A stretch of DNA of 64,000 nucleotides from Castor canadensis (Eukaryota; Chordata; Mammalia; Rodentia; Castoridae). Location of the stretch: NCBI RefSeq assembly GCF_047511655.1, contig NC_133391.1:120598384-120662383 (forward strand). The letters are read 5' to 3'. Below are positions 12,801-20,086 of the stretch, piece by piece. The notes beneath the pieces were generated by a model. It was not told the DNA's origin. It worked only from the letters and a program-made list of their open reading frames with translations, and made no database searches. Within the stretch, counting starts at the first letter, position 1. Each line of letters starts with the position of its first letter. The position numbers and the translations under genes are program-made.

Positions 12801-15800
12801 TAAATAAATAAAATGTAATAATTACCGGTGTAATGCAAGATTTTTCATTTCAGAAGAAACTTTTGCCTCTTCAATTTCATTTTCCAGGTCTTCAATTTTA
12901 CTAAAGAAAAATGTGAACAAAAGAATTTAACAAAAGGTTTGAAAAAAGTAAAAGAACCATCTTTGAATACAGGCTTATCACATCAATTCCTATGTATAGA
13001 TTTGCTTCCTGAGCTACATTGCTAATTACCTTGTAAAGGGAATGCTAGAGTGTACTAATGTAACCATCCACCTACTTGTAAGACTCCACTCCTAATCAAC
13101 AACTTCCCAATACATGCGTGATGTATTTGAAAAAATAAAGGAAAAACAAAAAAGGCAGTGTTATAACATAGACAGTATGGTTAAATCTTAGTAAAAAACA
13201 CAAAGAAAGTTTAAAAATATGACATACGCTTCAATGTGGTTTTCTTGCATGATTTGTTCTGGAGTTTTTTCTTCATCTACAAGTAAATAAGTTTTTGAAG
13301 TCAGTAATATTTTAGAACAGTGTCCAAAGGGTATATAAATCAGTCACAAATGCAAAAGATATAAACTTAAATGTCAGCATATTACAAAAGTGAAATAAAC
13401 ACAATTAATTTTACTATAGATATTTAGCTTAAAAGATCCCAAATATATTTCAACATGTAATCAATTTAAAACTAATGAAATATTTCCTATTTTTTCTGCT
13501 GTATGTATTCTATACTTATAACTCATTTCAATGAGGACTAACCACATGTTGGGTTTTAATAGTTATATGAAACTAGTGGTCTATTAGAATAATTTTGGAA
13601 TGACAGCAAATAAAAGGGAGTAAAAACCCAGTAAGGGTCAGTGCCAGTAGTTCATGCCCTTAATCCTAGCTACTCAGGAAGCAAAGATCAGGAGGATTCA
13701 GGTTCAAAGCCTGCTGGGGCAAATAGTTTGTGAGACCCTATCTTGAAAAAAAAACCCTGACAAAATAGGGCCCGTGGGTGGCTCAAGGTGCAGGCCCTGA
13801 GTTTCAAACCCCAGTACTGCAAAAATCAAATAAACTGAAAAACCCACTAAGATATTTAATATAAAACACCAATTGTAGGTTTACATTATCAGCAATATGC
13901 AATTGGAAATTAAAATTTAAAAATTATCATAAGCAATAGCATTCAAACACATGAAATATTAAAGATAAATTTAACAAGGCATGTATATGATCTCTCAAGT
14001 GAACAGTACTAAGGACTGAAATGGATAGATATACCATTGACATGTATTAGGAGAATCAATGCTGGTAATGTAACACTTTCCCTCATATTGATGTACAGAT
14101 CCCAATCAAACCCTTGTCAAAATTCTATAAGGTCTTTTTCTTTTCCTGTAGAAATTAACAAGCCAACTTAAAAGTGCATGTAGAAAATGAAAGGACCTAG
14201 AATAACCAAAACAATTTTGAAAAAAAACTAAGTTACAGGATTTATAGTAGCTGATATTAAGACTTACTGTAAGTTGGGCATGGTGGTCGGCACTGTGCCT
14301 GTCATCCCAGCACAAAAGAGGGAGGAAGTGAGGCAGGCTAAGATCAAGAGGTCTTAGGCCAGCCTGAATAAAAATATTTGTGACCCCATCTCTCAACAGC
14401 AAAAACCTGGGTGTGGTGGCATGCATCTGTCAGTTCAGTCAGTGCAGAAAGCATAATAAAGTAGGACTGCAATCCAGGCCAGCCTGGGCAAAAAGAGAGA
14501 CCCTGTTTCCAAAATAACCACAGCAAAAAGGGTAGGAATCATGGTTCAGGTGGTAGAGTATCTATCTAGCAAGTATGAAGTTCAAACCCCAACACTGCCA
14601 ACAACAGCAAAACAACCAGAGCAGTACTAGTATAAGGTCAAACACCTCAATGGAACAGAAGAAGAAGAGCCCAGAACTTTCTGTAATGGTGGAGATGTTT
14701 CATATCTACACTATCCATTAGGTAGCCACTAGTTTGAGCATTTTAAATTTTAGTTAATTTAAGAAAGCTACACGTGACTAGTAACACACCCTAGAAGACA
14801 AATCTATACAGAAATTATATTGTAGGTTGCTAGGTAAAGAGTGGGGTGGGCTGTGAAGCAGTACAAGGGACTCTTTTGGCATGATGGGAATGATATATGT
14901 CTCAAGTGTGGTCTGACAGATGTATAACCATCAGTGTAAAACTCATCAAACTGTACCTTCAAAATGGATGAAAAAGAAAAAAAAATCCTTTTGCCAATGT
15001 AATCTCAGTAAGGTTTTTTCTCTTTTTGGCTGTACTAGGGTTTGAACTCAGGGCCTCAAGCTTCCTAGGCAGGCACTTTACCACTTGAGCCACTCCACCA
15101 GTCCTATTTTTTGTTTTAAGGTGGATATTTGGAGATCAGATCTTGAGAACTTTTGCTGGGACTGGCTTTGAACCTCAATCCTCCTGATCTCTGTCTCCTG
15201 AGTAACTAGGGTTACAGGTGTGAGCCACCAGCACTCGGCAGGTTTTTTTTCCTTAAAAAATGGTAAATGAATCTATTTTAGACTGGAGGTTGTGGCTGAA
15301 GTGGTAGAGCACCTGCTCTGCAAGTGTGAAACTCTGAGTTGAAACCCCGATCTCACCGAACAAAAAAATAATAGTAATTCAACATTATGCTGGTGGAGCG
15401 GCTCAAATAGTAGAGCACTTGCTTAGCCAGCGTGAGGCCCTGAGTTCAAGCCCCAGCGCCACCAAAAAAAGTAACAGAATTTATACACAGGCTGGTGGAA
15501 TGGCTCAACTGGTGGAGTGCCTCCCTAGCAAGCATGAGGCCCTGAGTTCAAAACCCCAGTATGGCAAAAATAAATAAATAAATAATAAAAGTAGTTTCTC
15601 CCCCTTATCTGGCCAACTCATCCATACTGCTTAATTGTCTTGCATGTTTCTTTACCTGTTTTGCTAGAAGAAAATGTACATCAACAAGTTTTTGCAAAAT
15701 TGATTTTCTTTTCTCTAGAATACTGTTTATCACCAAACTTGTAAAACCTTATTTGAATATGAAACTACTTACTTGCATTTATCATTGACTTATATTCTAA

Positions 15801-18170
15801 GAGTTGTTGTTTTGTCTGTGCTCTTAGCCTGAAAACAGAGAGAGGATAGAAAGAAAGTAAATTTATGGGTTGAGGTTTTACTTGTTATCATAAAATAAAC
15901 CAATTTATCTTTGTTGGAAGCTGATATAACCAAATGAGCAGGAATAATGAAATTTGGCATTAAAGACTTTCAGTATGGCCTCATTATTTTTTTTTAAATG
16001 GACACAAAACTTTTAAGGCCATAGATGAAGACAAAAAAGTGAAATATGGAGGGACAAAGCATCTGAAAGGGAAAGCTACACTTATTAATTTTTTTTTTTT
16101 TGGCAGTACTTGTGTTTGAGCTCAAGGCCTCACACTTGCTAGGCAGGTACTCTACTGCTTGAGCCACACCTCCAGCTCTTTTTGCATGGGTTTTTTTGGA
16201 GATATGGTCTTGCTTTTTGCCTTAGCAGCCTGGACCACAATCCTCCTATTTTATTCTTCCCATAGGAGCTTGGATGACAGGTGTGCACCACACCTAGCTT
16301 TTTCTTTTGAGATGGGGGCTTCACAAACTTTTGCCCAGGCTGGTCTTGAATCCAGATCCTCTGTTGTCAGCCTTCTGAGTATCTAGGATAACAGGATTGA
16401 GCCACTAGCAAACTTCTTTTCTTCTTTTGTGGTACTAGGGAATCAAACCCAGGGCCTTCCACATACTAGGCAAGCACTCTACAACCGAGCTACACCTCCA
16501 ACCCCTTAAACTTATTCTTAATCTTGTTAATGGGGTTTAACAAAACCTGATACACAAAGAAATACATAGACCAAAGTGACATAATTAAAAAACACTGTAA
16601 TCAAGCCAGAAACCAGTGGCTCACACCTGTAATCCTAGCTACTTGGAAGGCTGAGATTCAGAGGATTGCGGTTGGAGGATAGTTTGGGCAAATAGTTCAG
16701 AAGACTCCATCTCCAACATAGCAAAATAAGTGGAGATGTGGCTCAAGTAGTAGAATGCCTGCTTTGCAAGCACAAAGCCTGAGTATAAACCCCAGTCCCA
16801 CCCAAAATAATACCACTAACAACAAAAACCCACTGTAATCACTTTCACATACGCAGACCTTAACATTCTCAGGAGATACAGAAAAATACAAAAAATCCTA
16901 ATCTACATTACAGAAGTTTCTTAGTTCTATTATTCTTAACCCAAAATCAAACATAAGTAGAAAAGCCATGGGTTAATGATAGTTACTAAGTTGAATTTAC
17001 AAAATATATCACATTTGCATGATTCGAACAATTATGAAACTTTTTGCCTTTTGCCTTTGAAGACCTACTTAAGTACCTAAGAAACATTAGACAAATTTCT
17101 AAAACTCTATGGCAAATTCCTTGTTTTAAAATTCCAAATGAAAACAACAATTTCTTAGAGGTTAAATAGGCTAGCATTCTATGACACAATGAAAGAAGTT
17201 CCTTTTCTAGCTGAAATGGAAAGGGAGATATTACTTTTTACATTTTTAAGTACTTATTTTTTAATATTTAAGTATTATTATTATAGAAGGAAAGTTGTGT
17301 TCCAGTAAAACTTGACCTATGACACTAAAATTTGAATTTCATGTAATTTTCCCGTTTTGTGAAATATTCTTGCTCCCCCCACCCCAACTATTTGAACCCA
17401 CAGAGACTATCGGTAACCGGGCTAACGCCTGCAATCCTAGCTACTCAAGAGACAGAGATTAGGAGAATCGCGGTTCGAATCCAGCCCAGGCAAATAGTTC
17501 ACAGCACCCTATCTTGAAAAACCCCATCACAAAAAGGGCTCAAGGTGTAGGAACTGGAATTGAGTTCAAGCCCCAGTACCAAAAAAAGAAAGAAACTATA
17601 GTTAGGTCTGAGGATGTAACTCAGGGGTAGGGCTTAGCTGCTCCAGGTCCTGGGTTCGGTACCCTGCGCCGCAAAACACTCTATTCTTATTGAGAAGGTA
17701 CACAAAAAACAGTAAGGCAGATCTGCCCGCTGCTTTAGAGCACAAAGGCCCTCGCATCAGACCTCCCTAGCACTGCTTAGTGGAAAAGCACAATGAACAT
17801 CGTCCTCCTAATACAACACATAACAAATGAAGGGTCTGGACTGGAGAGCCCTAATCCTAAAAGGTCGGGCGGGGCCCCTCCTTGCTAGACTAGGATGCGC
17901 CGTTTAGGGGACGATGCACTGAGGCTCGGGGCCTTTAAGTGACCGATCCTGAGTCCGAATCCCGGTCCTTCCGAGCAAGGGCGGTGCTCCGAGACGGATG
18001 CCCAAGGCTCGGGCCGCGGCGGGCGGAGGGAACCACCTGAGCAGTAGCTTAATGCGGTCCTCACTGCGTGCCTCCCGGGCGCCGGCGGCCTGTGGCAGCT
18101 CGCCCGCGCTGGCCGCCCCCCCAGAGTCCGCGGTCTCGCCGGTGGCCTCCTCCTCCCGCTGCTTCTCCAT
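1..18170 (-). CDS. CENPH: Centromere protein H, nine exons, 3' end cut by window edge
   Basis: CENP-H is a coiled-coil subunit of the constitutive centromere-associated network (CENP-H/I/K/M module). It sits on centromeric chromatin and helps recruit outer kinetochore proteins. The coding exons on the minus strand are 18037-18170, 15773-15828, 13228-13276, 12826-12900, 11642-11698, 9934-9997, 9198-9249, 2461-2624 and 1-47. All junctions are GT/AG and phases join without a stop. The first eight exons give 217 codons, exactly the human position of the last junction. Exon 9 adds 15 codons, so about 15 residues lie outside. The start ATG at 18168-18170 has G at -3 and +4. Residues about 45-210 are charged and heptad-rich, as expected of the long coiled coil. 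Intron 8 carries an endogenous retrovirus. The gene looks intact. Identity is very likely from the near-identical KQASE, KNKQK, DLDSMENS and QHVFQ stretches known from the family. Confidence 0.96.
211..378 (-). mobile_element. Two ID-like SINE fragments
   Basis: Two successive minus-strand copies of the tRNA/ID-like arm, recognisable by the complement of the B-box (GGATTGAACCC type) and of the A-box (CTACCACTTGAGCCA). Both are diverged. Confidence 0.75.
823..1400 (+). mobile_element. SINE cluster: B1-like, composite, classic ID
   Basis: A B1-like monomer (823-945), a diverged B1-like/ID-like composite array (988-1300) and a classic ID copy with TCAGTGGTAGAGCACTTGCC (1304-1400) follow each other, each ending in an A-rich tail. 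Confidence 0.8.
1990..2092 (+). mobile_element. ID-like SINE
   Basis: GAGTGGCTCAAGTG A-box and GAGTTCAAACCCC B-box with an A-rich tail. Confidence 0.8.
2132..2215 (+). mobile_element. Composite SINE left arm
   Basis: B1-like left arm (TGTAATCCTAGCTACTTGGG) without the right arm. Confidence 0.7.
2216..2319 (+). mobile_element. L1-like 3' end, TATGATA type
   Basis: Shares an ACTATGATACATTGTAA...TTTTATAAATGTCACAATGTA segment with copies at 12073-12150 and 62920-63003, then a purine-rich tail. It looks like a LINE 3' terminus, but the family is not identified. Confidence 0.5.
2329..2425 (+). mobile_element. ID-like SINE
   Basis: GGTGGAGTGGCTCAAGTGGT A-box and the usual B-box, A-rich tail. Confidence 0.85.
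2461..2624 (-). CDS. CENPH: CENPH exon 8
   Basis: 164 nt, from the second base of a Gln codon to HVFQ. It encodes the conserved LKQASERKLLEIQTEKNKQ coiled-coil segment. Splice sites are AG at 2625-2626 and GT at 2459-2460 (complement). Confidence 0.95.
2797..2875 (+). mobile_element. 79-bp L1-like 3'-end insert with 12-bp target duplication
   Basis: Starts inside the G-rich tract (GGAGGGGGTGGGGGC), continues with the family phrase TTGTATGCACATATGAATAA and ends in A-rich sequence. Perfect direct repeats AATTTTATACTC flank it at 2785-2796 and 2876-2887, so it arrived by target-primed retrotransposition. Confidence 0.8.
3064..3151 (+). mobile_element. ID-like SINE
   Basis: GGAGGTGTGGCTCAAGAGGT A-box, GAGTTCAAACCCC B-box, A tail. 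Confidence 0.85.
3174..3251 (+). mobile_element. Composite SINE, left half split by the provirus
   Basis: B1-like left arm beginning AGCTGGGTGCTGTTGGCTCA and stopping abruptly at TTTGAAGTCA. The rest of the element resumes at 7411 after the provirus. Confidence 0.85.
3252..3470 (+). repeat. 5' LTR remnant
   Basis: Aligns by eye with 7103 onward of the 3' LTR (TGGCAGGAAGGC start, CCTGGAGACCAGAG, TATGTATGGGACAAGCTG, AACCTGCTCTAAA) up to GGAAAGC, then diverges. It contains a TATATAA box at 3457-3463. R/U5 and everything down to pol appear deleted. Confidence 0.85.
3480..3722 (+). pseudogene. Retroviral pol fragment (reverse transcriptase/connection)
   Basis: A short open stretch in the provirus contains VAYLSKQLD, a hallmark of the end of gammaretroviral reverse transcriptase. 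It is joined directly to the truncated 5' LTR and interrupted downstream by the L1-like insert. Non-functional fragment. Confidence 0.7.
3736..3909 (+). mobile_element. L1-like 3'-end insert nested in provirus, 13-bp target duplication
   Basis: Begins AAAATTAGAGATAAGGGC, runs through the G-rich tract and the TTGTATGCACATATGAATAA phrase to an A-rich end. Flanked by perfect AAAGAAAATTATT at 3723-3735 and 3910-3922. It therefore inserted after the provirus. Confidence 0.85.
3936..4192 (+). pseudogene. Retroviral pol fragment (RNase H region)
   Basis: An open stretch with NPATLL and a VEYFMDGNS motif fits the start of a gammaretroviral RNase H domain, where the DG pair carries the first catalytic aspartate. 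It ends at a stop after about 84 residues. Broken relic. Confidence 0.75.
4445..5190 (+). pseudogene. Retroviral integrase relic
   Basis: The first part shows an N-terminal zinc-binding pattern (HEGTH, then CERCIMC near 4700). The core follows in a shifted frame with GSDNG at about 4853-4867, the second catalytic aspartate region. Farther on, HPQSSGK is followed by Lys where the catalytic Glu is expected. Frames change more than once, so it is inactive. Confidence 0.8.
5590..7085 (+). pseudogene. Retroviral env relic
   Basis: Opens with a hydrophobic leader-like stretch (LFCVFFLLILVSFLPG) followed by a Cys-rich surface-protein-like region (TYYSCAG, GSCTH, YSVCFHHGQYICF). Later segments are open only in short frames. 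Position between integrase and 3' LTR supports env. The far end (about 6840-7085) is poorly recognisable. No intact product. Confidence 0.7.
7088..7102 (+). other. Polypurine-like tract before 3' LTR
   Basis: The purine-rich run AAAGGGTGGAA directly precedes the TGGCAGG start of the 3' LTR, the place of the plus-strand primer in retroviruses. Confidence 0.65.
7103..7410 (+). repeat. 3' LTR of provirus
   Basis: 308 bp from TGGCAGG to CCTGCAACA, with imperfect terminal inverted ends. It has a polyadenylation signal AATAAA at 7351-7356 and a degraded TATA region near 7275. Followed by the AAGTCA target duplication. Confidence 0.88.
7411..7530 (+). mobile_element. Composite SINE, right half split by the provirus
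   Basis: Resumes with AAGTCAACCCAGGCAAATAG, the expected continuation of the left half that stops at 3251, then the ID-like arm (AAGGTGTAGGCCCTGAGTTC) and A tail. Confidence 0.85.
7751..7860 (+). mobile_element. B1-like SINE
   Basis: B1-like monomer (AGGACTTGGGAGGCTGAGGA, GAGACCAGCCTGG). Its tail resumes after 7966, showing that the next element inserted into it. Confidence 0.75.
7861..7965 (-). mobile_element. ID-like SINE
   Basis: Minus-strand ID-like copy with poly-T at the left and complement A-box at the right, inserted in a B1-like tail. Confidence 0.8.
8074..8183 (+). mobile_element. B1-like SINE arm
   Basis: Diverged left-arm sequence (TGTAATCTCAACTACTTCGA) ending ATCTCAAAACC. Confidence 0.65.
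8187..8324 (+). mobile_element. Composite SINE, left part
   Basis: Left arm GCTGGGTGCCAGTGGCTCAC through the A-rich linker to GGGCTGGTGGA, where an L1-like insert interrupts it. Confidence 0.85.
8325..8410 (+). mobile_element. 86-bp L1-like 3'-end insert with 18-bp target duplication
   Basis: Starts inside the G-rich tract (GGGAGGGGGCGGG), contains TTGTATGCACATATGAATAA and an A tail. Perfect duplication AAAAAAAGGGCTGGTGGA at 8307-8324 and 8411-8428 lies within the host SINE. Confidence 0.85.
8411..8472 (+). mobile_element. Composite SINE, right part
   Basis: Right ID-like arm of the element at 8187, displaced by the L1-like insert, ending CCCAGTACCAC. Confidence 0.8.
8471..8514. repeat. (ATAA)n microsatellite
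   Basis: About eleven ATAA units, grown from the A-rich tail of the preceding SINE. Confidence 0.95.
8515..8790 (+). mobile_element. Composite SINE with extra internal arm
   Basis: Left arm, then an inserted ID-like segment near 8625, then linker and a second ID-like arm with a long A tail. Confidence 0.8.
9198..9249 (-). CDS. CENPH: CENPH exon 7
   Basis: 52 nt encoding ESWELEEKLLDVRKKRL plus the first base of the Gln codon completed in exon 8. Flanked by GACAG acceptor and GTATG donor. Confidence 0.94.
9302..9521 (+). mobile_element. Composite SINE, full length
   Basis: GCTGGGTACAGTGGCTCACC left arm, ATCCCATCACAAAAATGGGG linker, ID-like right arm, A-rich tail. Confidence 0.9.
9765..9884 (+). 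mobile_element. ID-like SINE with long A tail
   Basis: TAGTGGCTCAAGCGGT A-box, GAGTTCAAACCTC B-box, then about 30 uninterrupted A. A long pure tail suggests recent insertion. Confidence 0.85.
9934..9997 (-). CDS. CENPH: CENPH exon 6
   Basis: 64 nt encoding VLTDDMKHILKLNKLIMTSQ, ending in phase 0 at Gln145. Acceptor TTTTCAG, donor GTAAG. Confidence 0.94.
10053..10145 (+). mobile_element. ID-like SINE with TTAA-rich tail
   Basis: Shortened ID-like copy followed by a (TTAA)n stretch at about 10119-10142. Confidence 0.7.
10151..10296 (+). mobile_element. B1-like SINE
   Basis: Full B1-like element (GCATGATGGCATGCATCTGT, AGTTCGAGGCCAACAAGGCC) with A tail. Confidence 0.85.
10399..10428 (+). repeat. 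G-run cluster, potential G-quadruplex
   Basis: Several G runs of 3 to 8 in 30 bases, broken by single A or T. Lies in CENPH intron 5, on the non-coding strand of the gene. Confidence 0.7.
10645..10841 (-). mobile_element. Composite SINE
   Basis: Minus-strand composite: complement of ID-like arm (GCTTGCAAAGCAGGCATTCT) then complement of left arm ending AGCCACTGGAGCCTGGCC. Confidence 0.85.
11642..11698 (-). CDS. CENPH: CENPH exon 5
   Basis: 57 nt encoding MQLSAALRQNLEKADTKS and part of the next Ser codon. The donor used is GTATG after AGTAG; the competing earlier GT would break the phase with exon 6. Confidence 0.9.
11877..12045 (+). mobile_element. Classic ID plus B1-like SINE
   Basis: ID copy with CTCAGTGGTAGAGTGCTTGC (11877-11957) followed directly by a 5'-truncated B1-like copy (11958-12045). 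Confidence 0.8.
12073..12150 (+). mobile_element. L1-like 3' end, TATGATA type
   Basis: GAATTCAACTATGATATATT and AACTTTTGTAAATGTCACAG match the copies at 2216 and 62920. Confidence 0.5.
12245..12335 (-). mobile_element. B1-like SINE fragment
   Basis: Complement of a B1-like core (CACAATCCTTCCGCCTTAGC) ending CACCACACCAGGC. Confidence 0.65.
12520..12813 (+). mobile_element. B1-like fragment plus composite SINE
   Basis: B1-like piece (12520-12602) followed by a full composite SINE (12603-12813) with AAATA-rich tail, just upstream (in window coordinates) of CENPH exon 4. Confidence 0.85.
12826..12900 (-). CDS. CENPH: CENPH exon 4
   Basis: 75 nt encoding KIEDLENEIEEAKVSSEMK and following residues. 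Strongly heptad-like, in phase with both neighbours. Confidence 0.94.
13228..13276 (-). CDS. CENPH: CENPH exon 3
   Basis: 49 nt encoding EEKTPEQIMQENHIE, a near match to the known CENP-H segment. Acceptor TTGTAG, donor GTATG. Confidence 0.94.
13636..13832 (+). mobile_element. Composite SINE
   Basis: Left arm GTCAGTGCCAGTAGTTCATG, linker, shortened right arm GGCTCAAGGTGCAGGCCCTG and A-rich tail. Confidence 0.85.
14273..14612 (+). mobile_element. Composite SINE array
   Basis: Two diverged left-arm-like units (14273-14405, 14406-14527) and one ID-like right arm (14530-14612). The second unit carries the GTGCAGAAAGCATAATAAAG variant also seen at 1150 and 62700. Confidence 0.75.
14820..14985 (+). 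mobile_element. Ancient L1 (L1M-type) 3' fragment
   Basis: AAACTCATCAAACTGTACCT followed by AAAATGGATG matches the well-known 3' end of old mammalian L1M elements. Confidence 0.65.
15022..15240 (-). mobile_element. Composite SINE, full length
   Basis: Complement of the ID-like arm, linker (AGGTGGATATTTGGAGATCA) and left arm ending AGCCACCAGCACTCGGC. Confidence 0.9.
15280..15590 (+). mobile_element. Three ID-like SINEs in a row
   Basis: Same-orientation copies at 15280-15372, 15388-15472 and 15490-15590, each with A-box, B-box and A-rich tail. Their sequences differ, so they are serial insertions and not a tandem duplication. Confidence 0.88.
15773..15828 (-). CDS. CENPH: CENPH exon 2
   Basis: 56 nt encoding LRAQTKQQLLEYKSMINA. 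Acceptor TTTTCAG, donor GTAAGT. Completes the Arg codon split from exon 1. Confidence 0.95.
16089..16506 (-). mobile_element. Composite SINE plus ID-like SINE
   Basis: Minus-strand composite with two B1-like arms (16089-16412), followed by a minus classic ID copy (16413-16506). Confidence 0.8.
16605..16812 (+). mobile_element. Composite SINE
   Basis: Left arm ACCAGTGGCTCACACCTGTA and right arm GGAGATGTGGCTCAAGTAGT; tail short. Confidence 0.88.
17417..17677 (+). mobile_element. Composite SINE plus classic ID
   Basis: Composite element (17417-17596) then an ID copy with TAACTCAGGGGTAGGGCTTA (17602-17677). Confidence 0.82.
18037..18170 (-). CDS. CENPH: CENPH exon 1 coding part
   Basis: 134 nt encoding an acidic, Ala/Gly-rich N terminus ending SEDRIKLLLR. 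The start codon is in a strong Kozak context (GCGATGG). The donor is GTGGTT, weaker than the others. The reading frame stays open upstream but has no upstream in-frame ATG in that stretch. Confidence 0.93.
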
Positions 18171-18278
18171 CGCGGGCTGGCGCGGAGAAACGACCACCGA
18201 AGGCAGACGGGCACTCCACAACGATCACTTTTCCCGCCACGAAATCAACTCCCGGAAGGAGCCCTCCACGCCCGCCCC

Positions 18279-18350
18279 TTCCGCCCCAGGGCCACTCCTC
18301 TTCCGCTCCAGGGCCACGCCTTTCCGCTCCAGGGCCACGCCTTTCCGCCC
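18279..18350. repeat. 21-bp tandem repeat in CENPH promoter
   Basis: Units begin at 18279, 18301, 18322 and 18343 (last partial). The copies at 18301 and 18322 are identical. On the minus strand each carries GGCGTGGCCCTGGAGC, so a potential Sp1/KLF-type box is multiplied. Confidence 0.88.
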
Positions 18351-18672
18351 CCGTCTCCGGTTGCGGTGGCTTCTGCTCTGAGGCGCCTCTGCTCTCGGCT
18401 GGGAAAAACAGATCTGCATCACTCGGAACAAGTTCTAAGAAACGGGCGGGGGAAGCAGCTCAATAAGAACAAGAGCCTGGGGTGGATCCCCAGCCGCACA
18501 AAAACATCGACGAATTTTAGCTTGTAATCTGAAGGGGAGTCATGCGGCTTCAGTGCTGGATCGCGGGACAATGGGACAGCTGTTATTTCCTTCGGTTCAG
18601 CGGCCGTGGAAGGTGGGTGTGCCCGGGGCCGGGGAAGACAAACATTGTGGGGTTGTGCAGAAGACTATTTAC

Positions 18673-18755
18673 TCTTGTAGTGCTGGAGAATCGAACTCAG
18701 GGCCTCGCTCATGCTAGGCCAGAGCTCTACCACTGAGCCACAACCCTCATTCTTT
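18673..18755 (-). mobile_element. Classic ID SINE
   Basis: Complement of an ID element (GAATCGAACTCAGGGCCTCG, CTCTACCACTGAGCCAC). Confidence 0.85.
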
Positions 18756-19221
18756 TTTGATGGGAATCTACCTGTACCCCTTTGTTAGCGGAGAAACCAG
18801 TGGCTCAAGTTTAGGGCGATCCAGAATCAGTGCAGGCCTCTGAACTGCAGCCTGGCACCGTGGCAGCTTGCGCTGGTACTTGGTCCAGCTGTCCCTAAGA
18901 TTCGCACCACTGAAGATAGGATGCCCCCAAGGGTCGGCTTTGTGACTCGACAGGAAGAGGGATTTAGGGTGCTGCACAAAATGCCTGGACATAACAATGC
19001 CTGATTCATTGTAAGGCCACTGTCTTTGTCACACAAGCAGAGTAACTTGGCTGTCTTTGCACAATTGGGCCGAGAATTCCTTCACAGCTAGTTTCTCCTC
19101 AGCTGATCACAGTGCTTTTCCTCTTTGTTATCATACAGCTCCTGTGAAAAGTTAAAATTCAAAAGGCAAAGTAGGATATAAAATAAAATAAGAACACTAC
19201 ATGGGATATTTTTGGCTTTTG

Positions 19222-19287
19222 ATGTTGTTGGTACTGGGGCTTGAACTCAGGGCCTACACCATGAGCCATTTCACCAGCCCTTTTTTG
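19222..19287 (-). mobile_element. Composite SINE, ID-like part
   Basis: Minus-strand ID-like arm of an element interrupted by an L1-like insert at 19288. Confidence 0.85.
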
Positions 19288-19490
19288 CTTTTTTTTTTCA
19301 TTTTTCTTTTATTATTCATATGTGCATACAAGGCTTGGTTCATTTCTCCCCCCTGCCCCCACCCCCTCCCGCTCCCCCCCCCCTCAATACCCAGCAGAAA
19401 CTATTTTGCCCTTATCTCTAATTTTGTTGTAGAGAGAGTATAAGCAATAATAGGAAGGAACAAGGGGTTTTGCTGGTTGAGATAAGGATA
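19288..19490 (-). mobile_element. L1-like 3'-end insert with 16-bp target duplication
   Basis: Minus copy of the G-tract 3' end, 203 bp, reaching upstream to TATCCTTATCTCAACCAGC. Perfect duplications CACCAGCCCTTTTTTG at 19272-19287 and 19491-19506 lie within the host SINE. Confidence 0.87.
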
Positions 19491-19630
19491 CACCAGCCCT
19501 TTTTTGTGAAGGGTTTTTTTGTGATAGGGTCTTGAACTATTTGCCCAGGCTGGCTTGGAACTGCAATCCTTCTGATCACTGCCTCCTGAGTAGCTAGGAT
19601 TACAGGCATGAGCCACCTGTGTAGCTAATT
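19491..19630 (-). mobile_element. Composite SINE, left-arm part
   Basis: Continuation of the element at 19222: linker and complement of left arm ending ACAGGCATGAGCCACCTGTG. Confidence 0.85.
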
Positions 19631-19928
19631 TCCTTTTTATAAAGAAAAATCCCATTGTTCTTTTTTCATTTTAACCATGTGTTGTGGCTGCCTTCCAGTA
19701 TTTCAACTCAATCTCATCACAGTAAACAGTTGTCTGTCAGGTGGATTTGGTACAAAAACAATTCAGTGATTCTCCAACCTAACAATGCATCAGAATTATA
19801 GGGAGGGCTGGGGGTATTTAATATTCTAATTTGCATTCCTAACAAGTTCCCAGGTAAAATTGCTACTGTCAGATTCAGAATGGCATTTTGAGAATCATGT
19901 GCATAATGGATCATGGCACTTAATAGTG

Positions 19929-20086
19929 AGCCAGGTGCCATATCTGGCTGGTATCTGTAATCCTAGCTACTCTGATCAGGAGGATTACTTGAAGCCAGCC
20001 TGGGCAAATAGTTCAAAAAAACCCTTCACAAACATAGGGATTGAGGAATGACTCAAGGTGTAAACCTTACTGCAAAAAAACCCCAA
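19929..20086 (+). mobile_element. Composite SINE, shortened
   Basis: Left arm with internal deletion and a right arm lacking most of its B-box region. Confidence 0.75.

Larger units (their letters stand above)
17850..18470 (-). promoter_or_regulatory. CENPH: CENPH GC-rich promoter region (CpG island)
   Basis: Sharp rise in GC and CpG density around CENPH exon 1, against AT-rich surroundings. No TATA box is seen upstream of the start codon. The region just upstream (18279-18350) has repeated GGGCGTGG-like boxes that fit Sp1/KLF binding. Confidence 0.8.

Noticed and set aside
18171-18221. Possible N-terminal extension of CENPH upstream of the chosen ATG
   Set aside because: The open frame continues, but its upstream start would be TTG, and the ATG at 18168-18170 has a strong Kozak context and fits the family length.
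17998-18466. Long open frames on the plus strand opposite CENPH exon 1
   Set aside because: Antisense shadows in a CpG-rich region with Pro/Arg/Ser-rich composition and no family signal.
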